Counted from the stretch's first letter, positions 8,364 to 17,648 are shown. The stretch: DNA of 64,000 bases from JBGCEZ01 sp045106735 (GCA_045106735.1 JBGCEZ010000004.1:47259-111258), one strand, 5' to 3'. Numbers and translations: made by a program. Notes: generated from the sequence alone by a model not told the origin.

Positions 8364-10035
8364 GGGCAACCCGCATGATCTCGTCGATCGTGGTCCGTCC
8401 GGCGGCGACCTTTTCGTAGCCCGCCCGGCGAAGATCGATCATCCCGTCGTGCGTGACCGCGTGCTCGGCGATCCGTCGGGCGTTCGTGCGGTTCATCACC
8501 ATTTCGCGGATCGGCTCGGTCATCTGCAGCAGTTCGTAGATGCCGAGGCGTCCGCGGTAGCCAGTGTTGCGGCAGCGGCGGCAACCGGGTCCGCGGCGCA
8601 GGCGCAACTCGCCGACCCCCTCGGTGGCCGCGGCAAAATCTGGCGGCAGCGTGACGTCCTTCGGATCGACGTCGTGTCCGCATTCGTCGCACGTCGTTCG
8701 GACCAGTCGCTGGGCGATCACGCCCTCCACGCTGCTGGCCACCAGGAACGGTTCGACGCCCATGTCGAGCAAACGCGGGCCCGCGCCGGCGGCATCATTG
8801 GTGTGCAACGTGGAAAAGACGAGGTGGCCGGTGAGCGAGGCCTGGACCGCAGCGATGGCGGTCTCCAGATCGCGAATCTCGCCGATCATGATGACGTCGG
8901 GGTCGTGGCGCAAGATCGCGCGGAGCCCGGCGGCGAAGTCCAGACCCACCTGGCGGTTGACCTGAATCTGGTTCACGCCCTCGACGTGGTACTCGACCGG
9001 ATCCTCAACGGTGATCGCCTTGACCGCGCCCGACACAATGCGGCCGAGGCTGGCGTACAGCGTGGTCGACTTGCCGGAACCCGTGGGGCCGGTCACCAAC
9101 AGAATGCCGTGCGGCCGGGCGATCAGGTCGTCCCAGGTCTCGAGCATCGACCCGTACATGCCGAGGTCTTCGAGCTGCATCATCACCGCGCTCTTGTTGA
9201 GCACGCGGAGCACCACGCCCTCGCCGTAGAGCATCGGAATCACGCTGACGCGCAGATCGAACTCGTTGCCATCGAGTCGCAGGGTGATGCGGCCGTCCTG
9301 CGGCGTCCGCTTCTCGGCGATGTTCAGGTTCGCCATGATTTTCAGGCGGCTGACGATCGCGTGGCGGAAGCGGTTGACGGTGGGGGGGACGCCGGCGGAC
9401 GCCAGCACGCCGTCCACGCGGTAGCGAATATTCAGCGTTTCTTCGTACGGCTCGATGTGGATGTCGGTCGCCCGTTCGCGCACCGCTTCCAGCAGCAGTT
9501 CGTTCACCAGGCGGACGACGCTGGCTTCTTGGGCTTCCTCGACTTCCGAGCCGCCGCCGCCCTCGATCTCCAGCGGATCGTCCATGCCGTCGGACAATGC
9601 GTCGATCGTGTCGCCGGCCACGCCGTAGTGCTGGCGAATGAACTTGCGGATGTCTTGTTCGTCGGCGAGCACCAACTCGATGCCCTTGCCGGTGAGCATC
9701 TTGAGTTCGTCAAAGGCTGCAAGTTCAAAGGGATCGCTGGTGGCCACGCGGAGCGTGCCATTGGTTTCGTCCAAGGGGACGCAGCGCTGGCGGAAGACCA
9801 GCCGGGCCGGGAGCGCTTGCAGCACGTCGGCTTTCACTTCGACCGAATTGAGGTCAACGATGGGCATGGCGAACTGCTGCCCGATCGTCTCCAGCATCTG
9901 CGTGGCGTTGACCATGCCGAGGCGGACGAAGACGTGATCGAGTCGTTCACCGGTGCGCGCGTGTTCGGCCAGTGCAGTTTGCAACTGGTCGTCGGTCACG
10001 AGGCCGCGGTCGGCGAGCAGCATGCCAATACCCAT
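8356..10035 (-). CDS. Type II secretion / type IV pilus assembly ATPase (GspE/PilB family)
   Basis: 559 residues, the usual length. An N-terminal MshEN-type domain (about 1-140, IGMLLADRGLVTDDQLQTAL) is followed by the hexameric secretion ATPase core. Walker A is GPTGSGKST with K322, the Walker B region is HDPDVIMIGEIRD, the Asp and His boxes are present, and the zinc-binding C-terminal part has CDECG and CRRCRNTGYRGRLGIYELL. It powers assembly of a pseudopilus or pilus from the cytoplasmic face. No pilin, GspF or secretin gene lies in the window, so the choice between GspE and PilB is open. ATG at 10035; no strong ribosome binding site. Confidence 0.93.
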   Translation of the reverse strand: MGIGMLLADRGLVTDDQLQTALAEHARTGERLDHVFVRLGMVNATQMLETIGQQFAMPIVDLNSVEVKADVLQALPARLVFRQRCVPLDETNGTLRVATSDPFELAAFDELKMLTGKGIELVLADEQDIRKFIRQHYGVAGDTIDALSDGMDDPLEIEGGGGSEVEEAQEASVVRLVNELLLEAVRERATDIHIEPYEETLNIRYRVDGVLASAGVPPTVNRFRHAIVSRLKIMANLNIAEKRTPQDGRITLRLDGNEFDLRVSVIPMLYGEGVVLRVLNKSAVMMQLEDLGMYGSMLETWDDLIARPHGILLVTGPTGSGKSTTLYASLGRIVSGAVKAITVEDPVEYHVEGVNQIQVNRQVGLDFAAGLRAILRHDPDVIMIGEIRDLETAIAAVQASLTGHLVFSTLHTNDAAGAGPRLLDMGVEPFLVASSVEGVIAQRLVRTTCDECGHDVDPKDVTLPPDFAAATEGVGELRLRRGPGCRRCRNTGYRGRLGIYELLQMTEPIREMVMNRTNARRIAEHAVTHDGMIDLRRAGYEKVAAGRTTIDEIMRVARQ

Positions 10036-10666
10036 GGTGTTCAGAGTCTACGCGCGACGGGGGCCGCGGCCAGCGCTGGGCATGCGAGTCGGTCGCCGAT
10101 TGCTCGGCTGGCCGTCGAATCGGACGTGCGGGCCGGGCTATTCGGACGCTGGCGGGACATTGGCCGGATATCCGCCCGACATTGTCCGGGCGTCGGACAC
10201 GCTCAGTGGTTCGCGGATCGTGCGGCCAGGTCGCCGGGCACCGATGGGTCAACGTGGTGCGACCGTCACAATCTTGCGCGGTTGCGTGCGGTTATCCAAA
10301 CAAAATGCTTACAAAGCGTGTCGGTCGCCACCTGCGGCGGACGGCCGGCGGCGATATCATGTCGCGTCCGGCCCCCGATCCAACGGCGGCCGAAGAAACG
10401 TGGGCGAATCGTCCACGCTGGTCGATGAAGAGGCGGTGCCGAGTGGCGGTTCCTCCTCTGAGTCCATCCGGCTCCGAAAGCGGGGCCACCTTCACCCTCG
10501 GCTCCGGTCGCGGTCCACCCGGTCCCGCCCCGGAACGCCCCTTCGGTCCGACTGACGGCTTGCCCGTCGGGACGGCGGGAATTCGTACGCCCGCAGCCTT
10601 TTCGTCCCCGGTCGACCGAGACACTGCCCCGACCGCGCTTCCTTCCGATTTCGAAAGCGAACTCCA
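10036..10666. other. Intergenic, divergent region
   Basis: 631 bases between the divergent secretion ATPase and lysine aminotransferase genes. It includes a relatively A-rich patch at 10295-10320 (ttatccaaacaaaatgctta), a plausible promoter area for the plus-strand gene, though no good -35/-10 pair stands out. No convincing coding frame or RNA gene was seen. Confidence 0.5.
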
Positions 10667-12037
10667 ATGAGCAACAACCTGGTCAACCCGATTGACGCCA
10701 AGCACGTGCACGACACCCTGCGCAAGCACCAGTTGGTCGACGGGTACGACATGGTGCTCGATCTCGAGCGTTCCCACGGCTCGTGGGTCCACGACGGGGC
10801 GAGTGATACCGAGTTTCTCGACGCGTTCACCTGCTTCGCGTCGTGGCCCCTCGGCTACAACCACCCGATGCTGATGGACGAGCAGACGAATGCCGAGCTG
10901 CTTCAGGCCGCCCGCAACAACCCGTCGAACTCCGATGTTTACACCGCCGAGATGGCCCGGTTCGTCGAAGCCTTCGGCACCCACGTCACGCCCGACAACT
11001 TCCCGTACCACTTCTGGATCGCCGGCGGCGGTCTGGCCGTCGAGAACGCCATGAAGGCGGCCTTCGACTGGAAGGCGCGGAAGCTCGGCCGGACCAACTT
11101 CCACGACGACGTCAACGACCTCTGCATCCTGCACTTCGACCAGGCCTTCCACGGCCGAACGGGGTACACGATGAGCGTGACCAACACGCTGCCGGACAAG
11201 GTCGGGCTGTTCCCGAAGTTCCACTGGCCCAAGGTGCACAACCCGGGCATCAAGTTCGACAACGATGGCAACATCGCCAACGACATCGAGGCCGAAGAGG
11301 CCCGCGCCTGTGCGGAGATCGAGACCTTCCTCAGCCGCTGCCCGCGTGGCCGCACCGCCAATGGCAAGCCCACGGTTGCCGGCATCTTGATCGAGACGAT
11401 GCAGGGCGAGGGCGGCGACAACCACTTCCGCCCCGAGTTCCTCCGCAAGCTGCGTCAGTACGCCGACGAAGCCGAGTGCCTGCTGCTCTTCGACGAGGTG
11501 CAGGCGGGCTTCTTTGGCTCCGGCAAGCCGTGGCTGTGGCAGCACCACGGCGTCGAGCCCGACGTCTGCGCCTTCGGCAAGAAGTCGCAGGTCTGCGGCG
11601 TCTTTGCCGGCAAGCGCATGGATGAGGTCGACGAGCATGTCTTCGTGCGATCGAGCCGCATCAACTCGACCTGGGGCGGCAACCTCGTGGACATGGTCCG
11701 CAGCCGCCGCTTCATCGAGATCGTGAAGCAGGAGAAGCTCGAGGAGAACATCACCCGGATCGGCGCCCACGTGGTTGACGGTCTGCGGTCGATCGCCCGC
11801 GAGACGAACGCGTTCCACAACGTCCGCGGCGTCGGCAGCCTCATCGCCTTCAGCTTTGAGTCGCCGGCCCATCGCGATGGCATGATCAAGAGCCTCTACC
11901 AGCAGAAGGTGCTGGCCCTCCCGTGCGGCGTGGACTCAGTCCGCTTCCGCCTTCCGCTGATCATGAACGCCGACGAGGCGAACACGCTGCTCGAGCGGGT
12001 CGCCACCTGCGTGCCCGCGGCCGTCGCCGCCGGCTGA
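10667..12037 (+). CDS. lat: L-lysine 6-transaminase (lysine epsilon-aminotransferase)
   Basis: 456 residues, class III pyridoxal-phosphate aminotransferase. The opening (HDTLRKHQLVDGYDMVLDLE) and blocks such as CFASWPLGYNHP, NPSNSDVYTAEMA, FWIAGGGLAVENAMKAAFDW and DQAFHGRTGYTMS match lysine 6-transaminases rather than ornithine or acetylornithine enzymes. The cofactor site is LLLFDEVQAG followed by FGKKSQVCG (K305 or K306 as the Schiff-base Lys). The reaction is L-lysine plus 2-oxoglutarate to 2-aminoadipate 6-semialdehyde (cyclising to piperideine-6-carboxylate) plus glutamate. It stands alone, with its own terminator; no downstream aminoadipate gene is adjacent. Confidence 0.88.
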   Translation: MSNNLVNPIDAKHVHDTLRKHQLVDGYDMVLDLERSHGSWVHDGASDTEFLDAFTCFASWPLGYNHPMLMDEQTNAELLQAARNNPSNSDVYTAEMARFVEAFGTHVTPDNFPYHFWIAGGGLAVENAMKAAFDWKARKLGRTNFHDDVNDLCILHFDQAFHGRTGYTMSVTNTLPDKVGLFPKFHWPKVHNPGIKFDNDGNIANDIEAEEARACAEIETFLSRCPRGRTANGKPTVAGILIETMQGEGGDNHFRPEFLRKLRQYADEAECLLLFDEVQAGFFGSGKPWLWQHHGVEPDVCAFGKKSQVCGVFAGKRMDEVDEHVFVRSSRINSTWGGNLVDMVRSRRFIEIVKQEKLEENITRIGAHVVDGLRSIARETNAFHNVRGVGSLIAFSFESPAHRDGMIKSLYQQKVLALPCGVDSVRFRLPLIMNADEANTLLERVATCVPAAVAAG

Positions 12038-12134
12038 GCCTCGCGGCCAAGGTCCTTCGGCCGACGTTCTGGCCGACGAATCTGACCGACGTTTTGGCCG
12101 ACGTTTTGGCCGCCGATTCTGACCGACGAATCTG

Positions 12135-12169
12135 GGCGACGCTCCCCACGCAGGGGGCGTCGCCTTTTT
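12135..12169 (+). terminator. Rho-independent terminator of lat
   Basis: Stem GGCGACGC paired with GCGTCGCC, extended by CCCC/GGGG across a one-base bulge, followed directly by TTTTT (12165-12169). It lies about 100 bases after the lat stop codon. Confidence 0.8.
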
Positions 12170-12175
12170 CGTGCG

Positions 12176-12229
12176 CGGTGCTCGCGGTGCTCGCGGTGCT
12201 CGCGGTGCTCTCGGCGCTCTCGGCGCTCC
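12176..12229 (+). repeat. 9-bp tandem repeat, intergenic
   Basis: About six units of gtgctcgcg, decaying to gcgctctcg. It follows the lat terminator and is not in a recognised gene. Confidence 0.8.
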
Positions 12230-12407
12230 CGATGCCATCAGCGCCCACCGCCGCCCGTGGATGATTCGGTCGTTTCGATGGCTGGCAGAGGAGATCCCTG
12301 GGGTTCCCATATAGTAACGGCTCGCCGCGGCGGGCCCTCACCGGCTCTCTCGGCTCCGTATCGACTCCCCGCCGCCCCCAAATCCCGCCCCCCCGCGAGA
12401 CATCCGA

Positions 12408-14522
12408 ATGAGCAGCTATCGCACCGCCCCCCAGGACCGGACCGGCATGCCCCCGGGCATTCCGTACATCATCGGCAACGAGCTGGCGGAGCGATTCTCG
12501 TTCTACGGGATGAAGGGCATCCTCACCGTCTTCATGACCAAGCACCTCATGGATTCGTCCGGGGCGCTGGACACGATGGGTGAAGAGGAAGCCAAGGCGA
12601 TCTACCACCTGTTCACCGGAGCGGCGTACTTCTTCCCGCTGTTCGGGTCGCTGCTCAGTGACATCTTCCTGGGCAAGTACCGGACGATTCTGCTGCTCTC
12701 GATGGGCTACTGCATCGGCCACGCCTTGCTGGCCATGGGCGACACCGGACTTGGCCGAGGGATTCTCGAGCCTCGAATGTGGATGTTCCTGGGACTCGGC
12801 TTCATTGCGGTGGGGGCCGGCGGCATCAAGCCCTGCGTGTCCGCCCACGTGGGGGACCAGTTCGGTGAGAACAACAAACATCTGATCAGCAAGATCTTCA
12901 ACTGGTTCTACTTCTCGATCAACGCCGGATCATTCGTGGCCACGATCCTGATCCCGGTGATCCTCAAGCAGTACGGCCCGGCCCTGGCCTTCGGTCTGCC
13001 CGGCATCCTGATGGCGATTGCGACGTTCGTCTTCTGGCTCGGACGCAACAACTTCGTCCACATCCCGGCCAGCGGACCGACCAAGTTCCTGCAGGAGACG
13101 TTCAGTCCGGCCGGTCGCCGGGCGCTGATCAACCTCGCCCCGATCTTCCTGATCTTCATCCCGATGTTCTGGGCGCTGTTCGACCAGACCGGATCCGCCT
13201 GGGTGCTGCAGGCCGACAAGATGGACCGGACGTTCCTCGGCATCGAGTGGCTTCCGTCCCAGATTCAGGCCCTGAACCCGCTGTTCATTCTGATTCTGAT
13301 TCCGGTCTTCACGTACATCCTGTACCCGATGATCAATTCGGTGGTGAAGCTCACGCCGCTTCGCAAGATCGGGATTGGCATGTTCATCACCGTGGCCGCG
13401 TTCGCGGTCAGCGGCCTGATCGAGACGCGGATCAACGGCGGCGACGGCGAGACCGGCGCGCGGGCCACGACGGCCGAACGCTGGACGATCGAGTCGATGC
13501 TCGATGGCCCAGCCGACGGGTACGGCTGGTCTTCGGGCGTGCTCGGCGGCGCCACCGGACTGGCCGAACTTGATGCCGCTCGCGTCGCCGCGGCCGCCTT
13601 CCAGGACGACGACGATTCCAAGGAAGCCAGCGCTGCCCGCAACGCAGTGGACAACCTCGAATCAAGCACGCTGCCCATCGACATCGACATCCGCCTGCGC
13701 GAACGCAAGGGCTGGACGATCGACGCGGTGGCCCTGAATCCCTGGTCGATCCGCGGCACTCCCGAAGAGTCCAACGAGGATGCCTACGAGGCGTACGACG
13801 AACTCGACAAGGCCGGCAAGCAGGCCTGGGAAGACGAGCCGCAGCCGCAGAACGCGGCGCGCACGGTGACCGTGCTCGTGCGGAATGCCGACACGGAAGC
13901 CGATACGTCGAACCCGCAGTGGACCGAGGTCGGCCGCATCGAGTTGGCCGCGACCGACGACCTGCAACGGCTCGGCTTTGACGCGGTGCCGGCGACGCAC
14001 GTGCGCTTCCGCATCGAGTCGAACCACGGCGGCGACCGCGTGCGGCTGGGCGAAGTCCAGGTCCTGGCCGCCGGGGCGGGCGCTCCCGACGGGTCGTCGC
14101 CCGATGCCGCCGAAGTCTGGCCGGACGTGGCCGCGATCGGTCACCAGCCGAACCTCGGTTGGCAGTTCCTGGCCTACATTCTGCTGACCGCGGCGGAGGT
14201 GATGGTTTCCATCACGAGCCTGGAGTTTGCGTACACGCAGGCGCCCAAGAAGATGAAGTCCTTCATCATGGGCGTGTACTTCCTGGGCGTGAGCCTCGGC
14301 AACTTCTTCACCAGTGCGGTCAACTTCTTCATCCAGAACGATGACGGCACGAGCAAGCTGGCCGGCGCGAGTTACTACTGGTTCTTCACCGGTCTGATGC
14401 TCGCGACGTCCATCCTGTTCATCTTCATGGCGATGGCGTACCGCGGCACGACGTTCATCCAGGGCAAGGAAGACGCCCTCCCGGACAACGAGGCCAACGT
14501 CGAAGGCACCACCGGAGCGTGA
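12408..14522 (+). CDS. POT-family proton-dependent peptide transporter with a large extracytoplasmic insertion
   Basis: 704 residues, against about 450-500 for ordinary bacterial POT/PTR transporters. The N-terminal half carries family blocks (IIGNELAERFSFYGMKGIL, FPLFGSLLSDIFLGKYRTI, GAGGIKPCVSAHVGDQF, FNWFYFSINAGSF) that import di- and tripeptides with protons. After a helix ending near residue 337, a hydrophilic insertion of about 235 residues interrupts the helices, which resume at about 577 (GWQFLAYILLTAAEVMVSI). The second half of the insertion (about 470-555) resembles a discoidin/F5-8C-type beta-sandwich: VTVLVRNADT, WTEVGRIEL, LGFDAVPATHVRFRIESNHG, VRLGEVQVLA. Its stop overlaps the next gene. 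Confidence 0.9.
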   Translation: MSSYRTAPQDRTGMPPGIPYIIGNELAERFSFYGMKGILTVFMTKHLMDSSGALDTMGEEEAKAIYHLFTGAAYFFPLFGSLLSDIFLGKYRTILLLSMGYCIGHALLAMGDTGLGRGILEPRMWMFLGLGFIAVGAGGIKPCVSAHVGDQFGENNKHLISKIFNWFYFSINAGSFVATILIPVILKQYGPALAFGLPGILMAIATFVFWLGRNNFVHIPASGPTKFLQETFSPAGRRALINLAPIFLIFIPMFWALFDQTGSAWVLQADKMDRTFLGIEWLPSQIQALNPLFILILIPVFTYILYPMINSVVKLTPLRKIGIGMFITVAAFAVSGLIETRINGGDGETGARATTAERWTIESMLDGPADGYGWSSGVLGGATGLAELDAARVAAAAFQDDDDSKEASAARNAVDNLESSTLPIDIDIRLRERKGWTIDAVALNPWSIRGTPEESNEDAYEAYDELDKAGKQAWEDEPQPQNAARTVTVLVRNADTEADTSNPQWTEVGRIELAATDDLQRLGFDAVPATHVRFRIESNHGGDRVRLGEVQVLAAGAGAPDGSSPDAAEVWPDVAAIGHQPNLGWQFLAYILLTAAEVMVSITSLEFAYTQAPKKMKSFIMGVYFLGVSLGNFFTSAVNFFIQNDDGTSKLAGASYYWFFTGLMLATSILFIFMAMAYRGTTFIQGKEDALPDNEANVEGTTGA

Positions 14523-15442
14523 AGCCGAGCGTCGGGCGCACCGCGGTCCTGACCACGGCGGCGATGGCGGCCTTTGCCGCGAATTCGCTGCTGTGCCGGG
14601 CCGCGCTGCGCGAGCCGCTCATCGGCGCCGAAGCGTTCACGCTGGTGCGGGTGGCGAGTGGGGCGGCGGTTCTGGCCCTGCTCGTGGCCGGCCGCCGCGG
14701 TTCGCCGCTGGCCCGCGGAGGCTGGGCCGGGGCGACGATGCTCGTGCTCTACGCGGCCGGGTTCTCGCTCGCGTATCGCTCGCTGCCGGCGGGCACGGGC
14801 GCGCTGATCCTCTTTGGCACGGTGCAGGTCACGATGCTCGGTTGGAGCGTGTACCGGGCCGACGGTCCGCGGCCGCGCGAGTGGTGCGGCCTGGTGGCCG
14901 CGACCAGCGGTCTGGTGGTGCTGAATCTGCCGGCGCTCGCCGCGCCGCCGCTCGGCGGCGCGCTGCTCATGGCCGCGGCCGGCGTTGGATGGGGGGCGTA
15001 CTCGCTGATCGGGCGCGGCTCGACCGATCCCCTCGGCGATTCGGCCGGGAACTTTGTCCGCGGCGTGCCGCTGGCCGGCGTGGCCGCGGCCGCGGGCTGG
15101 ATGCTGGGGGCGGGCGGGGGCGGCGCCGCAGTGCCGGATGCAATGATGGGGAGCGCTGCGGGCGGGGGAGCCAATGCACTGGCCTCGGCCACGGCCCGGG
15201 GCGTGGGGCTGGCCATCGCGTCCGGGGCGCTCACCAGCGGCGTTGGCTACGCCATCTGGTACGCCGCCCTTCGCGGACTCACGCGGGTGCGGGCCGGCCT
15301 CATCCAGCTCTCGGTCCCGGTGCTGGCCGCGGCGGCGGGCGTGGTTCTTCTGGATGAACCGATCAGTCTCGGGCTCGTCGTCGCCTCGGCCCTGATCCTC
15401 GGCGGCGTCGCGGTGGCGCTGGTCCCGCGGCGGGGCGACTGA
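14519..15442 (+). CDS. EamA/DMT-family transporter
   Basis: 307 residues from a GTG that overlaps the peptide-transporter stop by four bases, so translation is probably coupled. About ten hydrophobic segments are arranged as two EamA repeats (AAMAAFAANSLLCRAAL..., SGALTSGVGYAIWYAALRG, LIQLSVPVLAAAAGVVLLDE). The drug/metabolite transporter superfamily includes exporters of amino acids, metabolites and drugs; the substrate here cannot be told. Coupling to a peptide importer suggests a role in balancing amino acids derived from peptides, which is only inference. A Gly/Ala-rich loop lies at about 200-225. Confidence 0.85.
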   Translation: MKPSVGRTAVLTTAAMAAFAANSLLCRAALREPLIGAEAFTLVRVASGAAVLALLVAGRRGSPLARGGWAGATMLVLYAAGFSLAYRSLPAGTGALILFGTVQVTMLGWSVYRADGPRPREWCGLVAATSGLVVLNLPALAAPPLGGALLMAAAGVGWGAYSLIGRGSTDPLGDSAGNFVRGVPLAGVAAAAGWMLGAGGGGAAVPDAMMGSAAGGGANALASATARGVGLAIASGALTSGVGYAIWYAALRGLTRVRAGLIQLSVPVLAAAAGVVLLDEPISLGLVVASALILGGVAVALVPRRGD

Positions 15443-15731
15443 GGCCGAGGGCGGGGCTGCGTTCAGGGGCCAGGGCCCGGCCGGAGCCGAGGCTCGGGGC
15501 GCGGCCGGCCATCACGGCCATCGACCGCGGCCCGGCGGACGATTGTGGGCGCGATCGGAACATTTTCGGGGTCCGGCCGGTTCGCCCCGCGAGGCAATGC
15601 ATCGCCCGGCCGATATTCGGACGGACGGATGCACGGATTCGGCGGGCTCGCGGCCGGTTGACTGGCCGACGGCTGGTTCGGCGGGCCGATCGCCCGCCAC
15701 GGCCCGGGAACCGCTCCCGATTGCCGCATCC

Positions 15732-15800
15732 GATCGCCCACGCGGAGCGATCCTTTTCGGGAGACGGTTCGCCCCGTCTCGTGGCCCCATTGGAGGGGCC
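15732..15800 (+). promoter_or_regulatory. Three consecutive hairpins in the msrBA leader
   Basis: GATCGC-N9-GCGATC followed by CTTTT (15732-15757), GAGACGG-N6-CCGTCTC (15761-15780) and GGCCCC-N6-GGGGCC (15783-15800) lie in a row. They end 40 bases before the msrBA start codon. The first resembles a weak terminator, so attenuation is possible. The rest of the 398-base gap (15443-15840) is GC-rich and holds nothing else I can support. Confidence 0.4.
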
Positions 15801-15840
15801 CGATCCGCCCGCCGAGCCTATGGTTGAGCCAGGAGTCCCC

Positions 15841-17016
15841 ATGCTGCGAATCATGACCAACATCGGAGCCGGCGTCGCCGGTCTCGCCGCGCCGCTCGCC
15901 TTGCTGTGGGCGATGGGGCTTCCCGCGTCCGCCGCCCCCGGGGACGGCGGGAACCGCCACTACACGCTGGCTCCCAAGGCGGTCGACGCCGACGGGACCA
16001 AGGAGAAGGCAAACGTGTCCGACGCATCCAAGGCATCCGGTCGCATCATCTCGCGATCCGGGTACGACGTGACCCCGCTCACCGATGCCCAGAAAGCCCC
16101 GCTGATCGCCAAACTCACGCCCGAGCAGTACCGCATCACCCAGAAGGCCGGCACCGAAGCTGCCTTCTGCGGCACGCTGCTCGACAACAAGCTCGAGGGC
16201 TTCTACGGCTGCGTGGTCTGCAACCTGCCGCTCTTCGACAGCGATGACAAGTTCGTCTCCGGCACCGGATGGCCGAGCTTTACGACCACCACCGATCGGC
16301 AGCACGTCCACGGCGAAGTCGACAAGACCTTCGGCATGGTGCGCACCGAGATCCTCTGTGCCCGCTGCGACGCCCACCTCGGCCACGTCTTTGAGGACGG
16401 CCCCAAGCCGACCGGACTCCGGTTCTGTTTGAACAGTGAAGCGATGACGTTCTTCGAACGCGGCCGCGAGCTGCCGGTCGGCGCCCGCCCGGTCGCCACC
16501 GAGACGGCGTACTTCGCCGGCGGTTGCTTCTGGGGCGTCGAGCACTACTTCCAGAAGGGCGATGGCGTCATCGATGTGTCCAGCGGATACATGAACGGCA
16601 CCACCAAGAATCCGACGTACAAGGACATCACGACCGGAGCCACCGGCCACGCGGAAGCGGTCAAGGTCGTCTTTGATCCCACGCGGATCAGCTACGAGAC
16701 GCTGCTGGAAGCGTTCTTCATCATGCACGATCCGACCACGCTCAATCAGCAGGGCCCGGACCGCGGCACGCAGTACCGCTCGGGCGTCTACGCGGTGAAC
16801 GCCGAGCAGCTCGCCGCGGCCAAGAAGCACGTGGCCGAGCTCACCATGAAGGGTCGGTTCAGTCGTCCGATCGTCACCGAGATCGAGATGGCCGAGACGT
16901 TCTATGTGGCCGAGGACTACCACCAGGATTACATCGAGCAGACCGGCCGGTCCTGCAGCCTGACGAACCCGTGGCCGGTCATGGCCAAGACCGCCGCCGC
17001 CACCGCCGGAGGCTGA
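15841..17016 (+). CDS. msrBA: Exported peptide-methionine sulfoxide reductase, MsrB-MsrA fusion
   Basis: 391 residues from an ATG at 15841 with AGGAG 6 bases upstream. It has an N-terminal signal peptide (LRIMTNIGAGVAGLAAPLALLW...ASA). MsrB comes first (about 65-205): zinc cysteines in CVVC and CARC, GWPSFTT, HLGHVFEDGP and the nucleophile C196 in RFCLNSEAM. MsrA follows (about 220-375): active site GCFWG with C229, and HAEAVKVVFDP. Together they reduce both the R and S forms of methionine sulfoxide in proteins. The signal peptide places the enzyme outside the cytoplasm, where it would need an electron donor of the membrane thioredoxin type; none is adjacent. Confidence 0.93.
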   Translation: MLRIMTNIGAGVAGLAAPLALLWAMGLPASAAPGDGGNRHYTLAPKAVDADGTKEKANVSDASKASGRIISRSGYDVTPLTDAQKAPLIAKLTPEQYRITQKAGTEAAFCGTLLDNKLEGFYGCVVCNLPLFDSDDKFVSGTGWPSFTTTTDRQHVHGEVDKTFGMVRTEILCARCDAHLGHVFEDGPKPTGLRFCLNSEAMTFFERGRELPVGARPVATETAYFAGGCFWGVEHYFQKGDGVIDVSSGYMNGTTKNPTYKDITTGATGHAEAVKVVFDPTRISYETLLEAFFIMHDPTTLNQQGPDRGTQYRSGVYAVNAEQLAAAKKHVAELTMKGRFSRPIVTEIEMAETFYVAEDYHQDYIEQTGRSCSLTNPWPVMAKTAAATAGG

Positions 17017-17082
17017 GTTCGCCGGAGCGGCGACCGGCATCGAACGCCGCCGCATTCCGCCAACTGCCTCCACCAAACCAGT

Positions 17083-17123
17083 GGCCCGTCCGGTTTCGCA
17101 CTGCGAATCGGACGGGCCTTTTT
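17083..17123 (+). terminator. Rho-independent terminator of msrBA
   Basis: A perfect 10-bp stem (GGCCCGTCCG at 17083-17092 paired with CGGACGGGCC at 17109-17118) followed by TTTTT. It lies 67 bases after the stop codon. Confidence 0.88.
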
Positions 17124-17140
17124 CGTGCGCGGTGCGCGCA

Positions 17141-17336
17141 CAGAAACGGCCCACGCTCCGGGGAGAAACGTGAGCCGTTCTGCACGTTGCGGGCGGACGT
17201 CCGCCTGGTGGTTCGTGCGTCGAGAGGCTCGTACGCACGATCAGGCAACGCCAGCCGTGGCGTACGCGAAACCCGAAGGTCTCGCGGTGGAGGCTCTTGG
17301 AGACGACGGCTTCCCTTTGCAATGGGCGCGTCGTCT
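17141..17336. ncRNA. Candidate structured RNA or repeat element: five hairpins in a row
   Basis: Five inverted repeats lie within 196 bases: 17141-17182 (about 13 bp with one bulge and one mismatch); 17192-17205 (perfect palindrome GGCGGACGTCCGCC); 17213-17240 (12 bp, one bulge, AGG loop); 17248-17263 (ACGCCA-N4-TGGCGT); and 17301-17336 (AGACGACG-N20-CGTCGTCT). The tract follows the msrBA terminator, is less GC-rich than its surroundings and holds no convincing gene. It does not match tmRNA, 6S, SRP or RNase P motifs I know. It could be a small RNA, a REP/MITE-like element or chance. The remaining gap up to 17648 (17337-17648) shows nothing else clear. Confidence 0.3.
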
Positions 17337-17648
17337 TGAGCAGCCGTATGGAGAAGTCGAAAGGTATGGGGTCGGTGCGCTCAACCACCCAGCCAAGTGG
17401 GACCATTGACGGGCCCTGAAACGCGGGTTGGCGAAGCGGGGCCAGGGCAACTTGGCGAGGGGGGATCAGGTTTGTTTCGGAATGCCGGATCGGCGCCGCG
17501 GTGCCTCGGCCGCCCGACGGATTTCGTCCGGAAAGTGGGCGGTTGGCGCGGTTCGATCCGGGCGGGGCGAGATGCTGGCATTGATCCCCGGGTTGGCGGT
17601 CGGAAGCGAGCCGGTCGAGCGATACACTCGGCGGCGGAGGAACCCCCC

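Larger units (their letters stand above)
12038..12407. other. Intergenic with terminator and simple repeats
   Basis: 370 bases. From the left: degenerate repeats of gccgacgttttg and gaccgacgaatctg (12058-12134), the lat terminator, a 9-bp repeat tract (12176-12229), then a leader for the peptide transporter. That leader contains TATAGT at 12310-12315, a possible -10 element without a good -35. Confidence 0.5.

Noticed and set aside
8191..10428. A 745-codon open frame on the plus strand opposite the GspE/PilB gene
   Set aside because: Antisense frame produced by high GC codon bias; its translation shows no domain, and the minus strand encodes a complete ATPase with all motifs.
10266..10667. 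A 133-codon minus-strand frame in the gspE-lat intergenic region
   Set aside because: Basic, low-complexity translation without a ribosome binding site; considered non-coding.
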